From Naegleria lovaniensis (lineage: Eukaryota; Heterolobosea; Eutetramitea; Acrasida; Naegleriidae): a DNA stretch of 64,000 bases. The translations under genes and the position numbers were made by a program. Position 1 is the stretch's first letter. The number at the start of each line of letters is the position of its first letter. The stretch lies in contig NW_025407836.1 in assembly GCF_003324165.1 (NCBI RefSeq), forward strand, positions 558,001 to 622,000. Reading direction: 5' to 3'. Under the pieces are notes generated by a model. It was not told where the DNA came from and made no database searches. It was given only the letters and a program-made list of their open reading frames with translations. Positions 1 through 10,086 of this stretch are shown piece after piece.

Positions 1-3000
1 TCTCAAAAATTTCACGAATCGTAAAATCAATTTTCTCAGCCAATAAGGTACACTCTTGAATGGACATGGGTATTTTTGACAAGATGGCCAAAGATTCTAA
101 AAACCAATGTCGTCGGTAATGATTTGAATTTTCAACAACTTGTTCAGAAAGTGGTTGATTGAGCCTTTCAATATTAAAAGAAATTTCTGCGTCCTTATCA
201 AAACTTCTCAACTCTGAAAATAGTATTGACGGTAATGTCGATAACACTTGAACGCCAATGCTCAACAATTCCATAAAACATTCCTTCAGAAATGAATCAA
301 CATTGACATGTTTTCTCTCATACATAAACAATTCCAATATCGTATGAATGTATTCTCTTGTGGTTGTGCCATGATCACTACTAACATTCCATATTCCACG
401 AGTGGATATCAAATCTGGCAACCAAAACAACCAAAGTCTAAATTTCACAACAGATGCAAAACTTGCGTGTTGAAAAGTGACTGTTAGAGTAGAGGACCAC
501 CAGTGCACTTCTTCTTCATCTTGCAAGACGTTCAAATATTCTGGATGAGAAAATAGAATGCACGATCTCTGAAAAAATAGTGGATACGAAGGGTGTGGAT
601 TGGAATGTTCAGTACTGCTGGTCGTCACGAGTTGGAATATTGTTTTCATAAAGAATGGCATTTCATTGGCTCCCTTTTCCCAAATGAATAATTTACATGT
701 ATGTGCATCAAAGATGGAGTCAAGAAATGCAGAAGTCATTTCTGAAGCATCTGTGTGGCGTAGAACCATTTCAAATACTTTGATCATTCGTTGGGCATGC
801 AAGAGTGAAAATGATGAATTGTTACACATGTCCACGAATAATGTTTTGCAATGATGAAAAATCGTTTTGATCAGGAAACAATCTTGGTACTTTTCGAAAA
901 TATCTGCAATCATTTTGAATAAAGGAGAGTTGCTTCTAACAATAGTATCATGAGAAGAATCTGAATCATTTCTCACTAATTTCAATAAAGTCAAGGATAA
1001 TGAATTTGTATCAACAAGACCGTTAGCATCTAGGCGCGTGTGCAAAAATTTCTTCTTTTTCAATAGGGAATCCAATTCACTCAATTCTTGATCCATTATT
1101 GTTCGAAACGCAAATATACTATGAAAAGGATGACGTTCTGGAAGTGAAATTCGTAAAAAATTAAACAACGCTGTTGCCTTTTTTGGTAGAGTTGTGCGAG
1201 TGATGAGAGAATTCCATTGACGGCAACAAAGTTCTTGCTCTTCAATAGTTCCTTGATTGAAATAATTTAACAATTCGTTGGGATCGTTATTATATAATCG
1301 AATTAACTTTTTCAATTTGGATACTTTTTTAGGTTCGAATTGCTCATCATGGCTTAGCACTTGTGGATTGGAAAATTTTGATAAAATGGAAATTCGATAG
1401 GATTCAGACAGCAAGTCCAAAGCATCGTCATCAATTCCTTCAATGGGAGCTATTAAGAAATTTCTTGCATGATTTACATCTTCAAAGATAATTCTTTCAT
1501 CGATGCAAATTAACAGTGCAAGCTTGTGTTCGTCATTGGAAATAACATTGGAAAGCCATGTTAAAAAATTGAAACTGCATGAAGTATTGACACAAATGTT
1601 GCTTTTTGAAAAAACATTCATAAAAATACTTACTTGATACTCTCCGAGTAATGAAATATCGTTGCCCAATACAAGCAAGTATGAATGAGAAATTTAGAGG
1701 TATCGTTAAAGGGTTGAGTTTTGCTTTCTTGCATTAGATAGTTTAAAATATCCACAAATGACTGTTCTTCATTACTTCCACTTGATAAAAAGTGAATGAA
1801 GGTATTTACATGAGCATGATAGGAATCGTTACAAGTAGTAGAAGCTACAATACATTCTGAAAGGGAGGAACCCTTATATCGGTTCACTATATCTATCATG
1901 ATAACTTTACAAACTTTGGAGAGCAGAATTTTAAAATAGGACTTGTCACATAGCTTATAAACTGAGAGGATAGATGGAAAGTGTTCTGCCACCGAGTTGG
2001 ATGAAATTGTCATGAAAAATAGGGTACAACACATGCTTTCAACAAGTTCGTACGTCATGGATAATGTTTTGGAATCATTGGTAATTGCAAAGAGTTGGTT
2101 GTTCTCTAAAAAAGTACAATGTTCCCTCTTTTCAAAGATTTTCAATAATTTGACGAGCGTGGGTATAGAGAGCTGTAGAAATAAATTATTTTGTAAAATA
2201 GGTGTAGTAATATTCTTAGAAGTGTTGATATTTTGTAGAGAAGCAAAAATTGACCACACAGATAGTATTTGGGCTTCATCTACTAGTTTCTCATCGAAAT
2301 AATATTTCACAAAACCAACTACAAATTTGCAAGTATTGGTCAATATTATTTCTAGTTTTCTCTCATCGATAGTGTCAAATTCATGTGATATTGTCGAATT
2401 ATTTCTTTCAAGTATTTCGTGATGTAAAAAATCGGACGAGTGTGAGGACATGGAGCTTATGGTGTGTACAAATTTTGACAAAAAAGTCTCTAGATTGGAA
2501 AAGTTTCTTAGAATTTTGTGTTTTTCCACAAAATTGGTGACTAGAGGAACATCAATATTTCGTTCCTTTTTGATGACAAGTTCAATAAATGGTTTCATGA
2601 GATCTCGATAAATGTTGTTGTCTTCGCCTTCGCTTGTACTAACAACTCTCGATTGAGGTATTTCCTTGTGATTGTGACCGGTAGCGATCATTTTCGTAAT
2701 AAGAGAAGCAATCTGTGTTATCCTCGAGCTTAGGTTTTGAGAATCTACAGGATCTAGATAAAACACAATTAGCCGTCGATGTCCATCACAAGTACCAAAC
2801 AATGCATAGTTTTTAAACTTGGGGTCTAGTAGATTTGACAAATCATTTTGAATCCTGTCAAGAAAGCAATAATCAATGAGTAAGTAAAACCAAGTACTCA
2901 ATAATGTATCGTTTACAGCCGAGTCATTGTGTTGTAGTTGCTCCTCAGTTTCATTTAAATTGCTAATTTCGTTCTGTAGAATAGTTCTCATAGATTGAAT

Positions 3001-3509
3001 AAAGTTAGTGATCAAGAATTTGAGTCCTTCTTCGATTTTGTTATGTAAACATTGTGAGCTATTGAATGAGAAGTTGAATAGCTTTTAAAACTCCTCGATA
3101 CTATATACTCTTGAGATTTAAATAATGTTTTTATCAACTCAATCCACAAGTGTTTCCTCCGAAAAATAATTTTGTAATAAACATCCTCTAATTTGTTGGT
3201 ATTGGGTCGTGATGATAAATTTCCAAATGCCAAATCACAAATAATATTCGCCAAAAATTGTACAAATTTACACGAGAGTGATTGAAACATGATCGGAAAA
3301 TGAAATAAATAATATTCCAATGATTTCTTAAAAGTCATTGGAAGTGATTGCATCATTTGTGCTGAATGACTCGTACCACGATGATTCATTTCTGTTTCCT
3401 GATTGGATATAGAAATGATCTCCTCCTCCTCTCTCATGATATCATTCCGAATCACATCCAACAAGCCTTGCATGATCTGTTGGGCTTGTGCAAAATGACT
3501 TGCCGTCAT
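1..3509 (-). CDS. Large unknown protein, C-terminal part outside the window
   Basis: Unrecognised protein. The ATG is at 3509; an in-frame TAA lies just upstream with no other ATG between. Three exons fit: 3109-3509, 1634-3058 and 1-1574, with GT-AG introns at 3059-3108 (50 nt) and 1575-1633 (59 nt, GTAAGT donor, CAG acceptor). The phases agree and the third exon stays open to position 1, so at least 1,130 residues are encoded and the C terminus is missing. The sequence is mostly Leu-, Ile- and Phe-rich predicted helix with no signal peptide, Cys cluster or catalytic motif that I can see; a helical-repeat or scaffold protein is possible. It is divergent from the zinc-cluster gene starting at 3936. 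Confidence 0.7.
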
Positions 3510-3935
3510 CGGGATGGACCACAGCGAGAATTAATGAAAAATTATTTTTTTTTTTGAACTTTCAGTTTTTCTTTCGTTTTGTTTGAGTTTCATCATCATC
3601 ATATCTTCATATCATGATTCTCTAATATATTTTGTTGAGAACAGAAACACCCAACGTTTGATTCAACTAGGAACGAATTTATCCTCATATGATGGGAGAT
3701 TCCAAAACAAAAAAATTGTGCGAAAATCATCCTCAATAGCAACACATTACTGTTCCGATTGGAGGATATCGAGTAAGAATCCAACTACTATCAACGACAA
3801 CAACAAGTTAACCCAAGAAAATTCAACCACCACCACCACTGCGTTGTTTCTCCCCATTCCTTGGAATCCGTTGTTGTGGTTCATCATCGGGATTTAGAGT
3901 CATTTTTATCATCAGCCTCTCATTGAAAGATCATC
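3510..3935. promoter_or_regulatory. Divergent intergenic region
   Basis: This 426-bp spacer separates two divergently transcribed genes, so both promoters should be here. It has T- and A-rich tracts near 3542-3556 and CAA/ACC-rich low-complexity DNA near 3790-3840. An open frame at 3583-3897 has no recognisable protein features. I see no defined regulatory motif. Confidence 0.35.
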
Positions 3936-6844
3936 ATGACGAATCATCTTGAAAATACTCTCCAACAACCACAACCACAACAAACAAGTAACGGAAATTA
4001 TACTACATTATCATCATCTTCTAGCAATGGTAGAAAAAGAAGAGGCGTAACTTCCGTTCATGAAACCGTTATGGAGATGGGTTTGTCTTCCTTTCCTCTC
4101 AATACTTCTACTCCCATCGGAGGAGGAGAAAACAACATTCCATCATCCAACATGATGATACCATCATCAACAACAAATCCAACTCATCCTGAAGAAGGAA
4201 AGAAGAGAAAAAACGCAACGTTCTATCAACAACTTCACAAGCCTCAAGCGTCTGGAGAATTCGCTCCCATGTCGTGCCAACACTGTAGAAGTTTGCACAA
4301 AAAGGTAGGTTAGGAAATACCTCAGAGGATAATGATATTGATATTCAAAATATATTTATGATATTATATAATATAATATATTTCAATAGTGTGATCGAAG
4401 TTTACCCAATTGTTCCCGATGTATTCAAACGAATCATATTTGTCTCTATCCAGAAATGAATAGTAATAATAATAATAAGAAGAAAAAGACGAATCATCAT
4501 GCAGAAAAAGCGTCATCCTCTTCTTCCTCTCAAGAAAAACCCAATTCATTACAAAAGTCACCTCCTCCTCCGTTGGTAGTGAGCTCTTCCTCGTCACAAT
4601 TAGGTTCTCCACAACAACAACCAACTTTTCAAACAGTCTCACCATCCTCAACCAATTTCTCAACTAATAATTTGTTAGAGGCGGCGTCAGCATCCATTCA
4701 ATCCCCATTGTCACTTTCTGCAATTTCCTCAAAACTTGCCACGCTTGATAGTACCACACAACTCAAACTTTTCGACATGGCTGCCAATGCACTCTCGAGA
4801 AATCCTGGCCAATTAAATTCCTTAATAGCCAATGTTCCACCTGGACTAATTACTGCATTTACAGGAAAGTTTCAACCCGCCATACCGCAGAAGTGACACC
4901 CATCATGTCCATATCCACACCAACAGGGCAAGTTCAACATGCAGTCAAGCCCATTACAGCATTTGTACTCGATATTTATTTTCATACCTACAGTTTTGGA
5001 TTTCCATTAATTCCAAAAGAGAGAATGACAGCTCTCTTAGACCTTGTACTTCTCAAACAGCAACAACAACTTGCTCCTACTGCGGAATTACAACAATCAT
5101 TCGGTATTCAAATTAAGAATTTCTACGACAAAGTTGCCAAACAAATTGGTCCTCAGCAACAGATATGGAAAAAGATTTGGCTGTGTTTTTTGCAGTCTTG
5201 GCAGCCACACTACAATGTTCTGGAAATTTTGTGTATCAACAATATCGAAATTGTGCAAACAATCTGGATTTGATACATTCTGCTGGTGCATCCATTCATT
5301 TGCATCAAACCAATCAACAACCATTTGAGTCACCTCTAGAGTCATCCATGGGTAGTGGTTCTTCAAGTATGGACTCGAATCATGACGATTTATTTATTCA
5401 AGATTTAAAGAATAAGTGGTTCAACAATTCTAAAGCCATTATTGGAAAATATTTTGATGACATGGATGGAATGTCTATACCCATTGCTTTAACATTCCTT
5501 GTTTATTATCTCGTAGGAGAAGGTGACCTTCAACGTGCTCGAATGTACACTTCAATGATTGAATCTCTATGTCAAAAAGTTTGGGGTACCATGCATTGTT
5601 TTGGTATTGGTTCACGAGGTTTTGTGAATGGAGCTAAGCCTGTGGTGAGTCAATTATCAAAAATGTCAAGCATTATGAGTGGCAGTTCTAGTTTTGTTTC
5701 GAACATCATGTACGGATTGCCTGCTTTGTTAGTGCATCGATATTTGAGACCTATTGAAATATTTCTGGCAGAGTTTGAAGAACCAACAAATTCTCTCGTG
5801 AGAAAACTGCAACACATTGGAAATAAGATTAGAATTGATTTGACATTTATTCAAGATTGGGAACATATTCAAGACGACGAGATGGAAGAATTAGATCGTC
5901 TGACGAAATTCCTAAGCAAGTACATTGATTTATTGTTCTCTACCATGATGAACAAGGATTCCATACTATACATTACCAGTTATTTGAACTTCTTGGATGT
6001 AGTTCTTGACGTCTATGAGAGAGCAGTGACAAAGAAAACAGAAACCATGCTCAAATTCGCAGCAGATGTTATTGAAATTACCAAACTCCCACTCTTTGTT
6101 TTCCTTCCAACGCCTTTCATCAGTACAATCATTAAGGCCGTTCGAGTACGACTGAAATATGGTAAACCAGCTGAAAGTTTCCATTCGTCAATGAATTTAC
6201 GAGAGGACTTGTCAGCACTCAAGACACTCACGAGCAAGTATCCAATTGTGAACAAACTCTACGGTGATTTGATTCGAGAGGTGGAAACAGTCCTCTATTT
6301 ACAATCATTTTCACAGGCCACCTTGGTACAACCTCTCATTTCGAATAATAACGTGAAAACAACGACCAGTACGGATGCCAGCAGTAATAACAATGGAACA
6401 ACAACAACAACAACGAATCAGTCCAATGCTGCAAATGATTTTGATTTTGAAGATGACAGTGGTTTTGATATAATGAGCTTTTTGAACGAAGCTCCATTAC
6501 CCTCATCGACTTTCAACTTTGATGATGAATTGTTTGGAGAACTCTTTAGTATGTCAAATTTGGATAATATAAGTACGACATCCAATGACAGTTGTGAATC
6601 GATTTTCATTGACGGTGAAAAGCTGGAAATTCCTGCTTGTGTGAAACCTGGTTCTTTCCTTCCCATTCTCATCAAAAATTTGAGCAAACAAAAAGATGTA
6701 CTGCAACAAGGACACGACCGTCATTCAGAGCCCATTAAGAAACTGAGAAGTGAGCTCATTGAAGAACTGACACAACATGTTGGAACCGATGAGAATACGA
6801 AACTTCTCATTCAACTCTTTACCAAACAGTACCTTCATGCATAA
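3936..6844 (+). CDS. Zn(II)2Cys6 zinc-cluster transcription factor
   Basis: Probable nuclear DNA-binding regulator. Exon 1 (3936-4304) and exon 2 (from 4390) join across an 85-nt GT-AG intron in the middle of a zinc-cluster motif: C114-x2-C117-x6-C124-x6-C131-x2-C134-x6-C141, with HKKCDRSLPNC at the junction. This exact spacing is that of the Gal4-type binuclear zinc cluster. A basic KKKKK stretch and Ser/Gln-rich linkers follow, then a long helical region (about 5400-6300), an Asn/Thr-rich linker and an acidic Asp/Phe-rich segment near 6440-6560 that could be an activation region. The frame changes twice, near 4869-4893 and near 5160; each is repaired by one extra base (reading IPAEVTP and QQNMEKDL), and I find no better GT-AG intron. 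Target genes are unknown. Confidence 0.8.
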
Positions 6845-7025
6845 GGTCCACAATGGCTGTTCCACACAATTTTGTTGAAACGTGTTCTTACAAAGATCTG
6901 TGTGTCACACTGTTACAAAGTAACTGACAAAATATTAAGATCAAGCACAAGTTCAGTAAAAAATTTACTTCACCAACACAGAATATTCGTTATCGATGAT
7001 GACGACAGTCAAATATTATATAATA

Positions 7026-7859
7026 TTATTCAGCACTCACTTGTGACTGTCTAATTCTACCAATAACTCTTTGTAACACCAAAGGATTCAAACCCACTTG
7101 ACTCCATTGACGAACCACTTGACATCCATTTCTGTACATACAAATACCAATCATTCCTTCAATGACAGAATCCTCAGCAGTTGTTGGTTCAAAACATGGA
7201 GCAGTTTGTCGACATCCATAATAATAATATTGAGTCTTACATGAAGAAAACAATGGACCTCCCAATGCATTAAAAGACTTCATACAATTCACACGACAAG
7301 CAATACATGAAGCTCGTGCCATATGACCCACAAATGGCAATCGATTTTCCTTCTTGTGTTTCGTAGGACCAGTCGCTCCATTATAATCCCCGAGAGAGTC
7401 TTTAATAATCTTCTTGGCCTTTTTCGAGAAACCAAACACTCGTCCTAAAAAACGAACAAGTCCCTTCAAGACACGTCCAATAAATCGACCAATTCTTTTG
7501 AAGGCACGTCCAATTCTTCGACCCAAACGTCTAACGAATCGACGGAACAAGACATGATGTTCCTCACTCAATGTTTCAGCATGTTCACTCAAAATATCTA
7601 AATCTTCTTCACTCAATGAATGTTCAGAGTCTTCAGAGAGAGCTCGGGAGAGAACATGTCCTTCAACGATATCTTCAATTTCATCATGAGAGAGAACACC
7701 ACCTTTACGAGCACCGCTGACGGATCCTTGAGGTTGACGACATTCGCTGGTCGTGGCGTTGACAAGTGGCACTGTTTGAATCCATGCACAGAGAAGGAAT
7801 AATAACAGGAGTGATGCCAAGAGGAGTGAAGGTCGAGTAGTTGATGTTGTTGGCGACAT
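7026..7859 (-). CDS. Secreted cationic Gly/Arg-rich protein with 8-Cys domain (paralogue 1)
   Basis: Single-exon gene for 277 residues; family not recognised. Residues 1-35 form a signal peptide with a long Leu-rich core, followed by a motif shared with the neighbour (TTSECRQPxGxV). Residues 58-100 are acidic. Residues 104-152 are strongly basic and amphipathic, built from units such as RRLGRRIGR and GRFIGRV. The C-terminal domain has eight cysteines at 185, 188, 192, 207, 216, 222, 240 and 246, preceded by GATGPT and KENR motifs. The arrangement of signal, acidic, cationic and disulfide-rich parts resembles precursors of antimicrobial or membrane-active peptides, with the acidic part perhaps masking the basic part; that role is inference. 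The known Naegleria pore-formers are saposin-like with six Cys, which this is not. It lies 297 bp downstream of its paralogue on the same strand. Confidence 0.85.
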   Translation of the reverse strand: MSPTTSTTRPSLLLASLLLLFLLCAWIQTVPLVNATTSECRQPQGSVSGARKGGVLSHDEIEDIVEGHVLSRALSEDSEHSLSEEDLDILSEHAETLSEEHHVLFRRFVRRLGRRIGRAFKRIGRFIGRVLKGLVRFLGRVFGFSKKAKKIIKDSLGDYNGATGPTKHKKENRLPFVGHMARASCIACRVNCMKSFNALGGPLFSSCKTQYYYYGCRQTAPCFEPTTAEDSVIEGMIGICMYRNGCQVVRQWSQVGLNPLVLQRVIGRIRQSQVSAE

Positions 7860-8156
7860 TTTTTGAGATGTTTATGCGCTTGGATGTGAAATGGTTTTGA
7901 CAGTTGACGTTTTTGAGTCATCCAAACCAAGACATTACTGAGAGTGCTATGAAAAGAGTTAGTTCGTGTCTGAACACACAAATGTATTTGAATTGAGTGA
8001 CCTTACCATCATCCTCAATTCTTCTTCAAGCCCACCGAGAGTTTGAAAAAAAAAGAAATCAAAACTATTGCCAATTCCTAAAACAATCTTCATTCAAAAA
8101 AAACAATTGTGATCAAATTTCCAACGTGTCCAATTTTAATATGCAGCATCCTTACA

Positions 8157-9746
8157 TTATTCAGGTGAAATACTCGAAGCACGCACTTTTCCAATCACTC
8201 GTTGAAGTATGACCTTCTCTTGTCCCCAAATAATATCTCCCCACACTGCTCGATTCAATTGACATGCATTTCTCACGACACAAACACCAATCATTCCCTC
8301 AATTTCAGAATCCGTAGCTGTGGAAGGATGAAGACATGGAGCTACCGATTGACATCCATAATAATTGAATCGCTTGTTGCATTTAGAAAATAAAGATCCA
8401 CCTGCGACATGATAATGTTTCATACAATCGACACGACAAGCCACACATTGTTCCGCCGAATGTGAAGTGAAAGGAGTTCTATTTTCTTTGGCTGCATTGG
8501 TAGGTCCTGTAGCACCGTTGAATGAACGGACAGAGGTGGCAATAATTTCTAATGTTTTTTTTTTTTGATTTGACACAAGGAGTAAGAAATGATTTTAGTG
8601 TGTGAAATAGTAATAATAATAATAATTGAATGATAATAATAATAATAATAATTGAAATGATAATAATAAAAATAATAAATTGAAATAGTAATAATAATAA
8701 TAATAAATTGATGAAAATTTGTTCATGAATGAGATTGATGCATTTCCAATGAATGTTAGCAGAAATGAGTACAATCACAACACGAGAGTATGTACATACT
8801 TTTAGCTTTGGGAGAGAACACTTTTGTGACTTCTTTGAGGACTTTTTTCAAGACCTTAATGACAGCTTTGGCAGCTCTTGCCAACGCTCTGTTTCAAAAA
8901 GTGTGAAAAGTCATCCATATTTTAGGAATAACACGTGATCATCGACAAACCATGATTCCAACAAATTGACACAATGATCAGAGAGAGAGTCAACAACAAC
9001 AACAATGATTCGAAAACAACTGAAATTTCACACACACACACTTACCTTCCCAATCGTCTCAATCCTCTTCCAAGTCTTCTTCCCAAACGTCTCAATCCTC
9101 GACCAATTCTACGACCAATTCTACGTCCAATTCGTCTCAGTCTTCGACCCAATCGTCTTCCCAATCGTCTTAATCGACGTCCAAGTCTTCGACCAAATCT
9201 TCGACCAAATCTTCTACCAAATCTTCGACCAAGTCTTCGAAGATGACCCACTCGTCCAACGCCACGAGCAACACGAGCAACAACTCTTCTCACAACACGG
9301 CTCACACGTCGAACGACTCTTCTCAGACGACGTCCCATTCGTCTCAATCTTCGACCCAATCTTCTGAAACGACGTCCGAATAGAACTTTTGCAACTTGTT
9401 CACTCGAATTCATGAGCTCTTCTTCGAGATGATTTGTAAATTCGAGATCTTCATCGTCAAGAGTTCGGCCTTGTGTGAGAGCTTGTTCTTGTAATTCGAA
9501 AACATGTGAGAGAAGTTGAGATTCGACTTCATCGTGGAGTGATTCGATGGCCATGGAGACAAGAACCGTTCCACGTTTCTTCTTTTGATTGACATTGCCT
9601 CCGGGTTGTCTGCATTCACTTGTTGTTGCATGGACCATGTGATCTTGTGATGAGAGGAGCATGATGATCATGGAGAGAAGCAACAGCACCATCAAAAGAA
9701 CACGATGAAGGGGCGTGCGTGAGGTCAGAGTTGTAGTTGTACACAT
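8157..9746 (-). CDS. Secreted Arg/Gly-repeat protein with 8-Cys domain (paralogue 2)
   Basis: Paralogue of the neighbouring gene; 393 residues from three exons: 9046-9746, 8800-8888 and 8157-8548. The introns are GT-AG (8889-9045 with GTAAGT; 8549-8799 with GTATGT) and all phases agree. Residues 1-40 are a signal peptide, then TTSECRQPGG, an acidic segment (about 68-118) and a remarkable array at 123-234 in which about 53 of 112 residues are Arg, mostly four-residue units GRR plus a hydrophobic residue. Exon 2 adds a Lys/Ala amphipathic helix (234-264, containing KAVIKVLKKVLKEV). Exon 3 holds GATGPT and cysteines at 298, 301, 305, 320, 329, 335, 353 and 358, nearly the same spacing as paralogue 1. 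If intron 1 were retained, translation would stop at the donor (AGG TAA), giving a cationic protein without the Cys domain. An antimicrobial, membrane- or polyanion-binding role is inference. Confidence 0.88.
8611..8707. repeat. TAA/AAT microsatellite
   Basis: Imperfect TAA triplet repeats interrupted by TTGAA-type units, lying inside intron 2 of cationic paralogue 2. Probably replication-slippage sequence with no coding role. Confidence 0.8.
9046..9380 (-). repeat. 12-bp-based coding repeat array (GRR-hydrophobic units)
   Basis: Degenerate tandem repeat coding for residues 123-233 of cationic paralogue 2. The basic unit is 12 bp, encoding Gly-Arg-Arg plus Leu, Phe or Ile, with Arg codons CGA, CGT and AGA mixed. 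Codon variation shows it is not a perfect recent duplication, but clusters such as three successive GRRF units suggest slippage-driven length change. The opposite strand is open in two frames only because of this repeat. Confidence 0.8.
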
Positions 9747-10086
9747 TTTTCTGAATGGAAGAAACGACTGTAATAGAAGTTGACGTTTGACTGGATAAGC
9801 GGGTCAGCATGCTAAAAGGTATTTCTCATTCCCTCGCATGACAAAGGATGAGAATGGATTCAGTATTGCAATAAACAATTCTCAATCCTCATTGGCTGAC
9901 AATACCACTCGGAATTTTTGGTACAAAGGACGCTGCTCTCCATAATTCTGATCGTACCAAACACACAACTATCGTGTTCTCTTGTCGACTTGACTCCCAC
10001 AGAAAAACAACGAAATGGGAACGTTAGATCAAGATTTTCTCCGGAAAAACTCTTTTCGATTGTAATTTTCGACTTGAGTTAAAAAA

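Noticed and set aside
3583-3897. Open frame of 104 codons upstream of the zinc-cluster gene
   Set aside because: No protein features and in a divergent promoter region; composition is low-complexity triplets.
4869-4890. A 22-nt GT...AG intron in the zinc-cluster gene
   Set aside because: It leads into a frame that soon stops and does not join the later coding frame; one missing base fits better.
5104-5195. A GT-AG intron (GTATTC donor) in the zinc-cluster gene
   Set aside because: It is phase-compatible, but it removes sequence that reads like protein, while a single added base near 5160 joins both frames without loss.
8974-9367. Two long plus-strand open frames rich in Arg, Pro, Asn and Phe
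   Set aside because: They are the antisense of the 12-bp GRR repeat in cationic paralogue 2, which has consistent splicing, a signal peptide and a paralogue; the repeat keeps all frames open.
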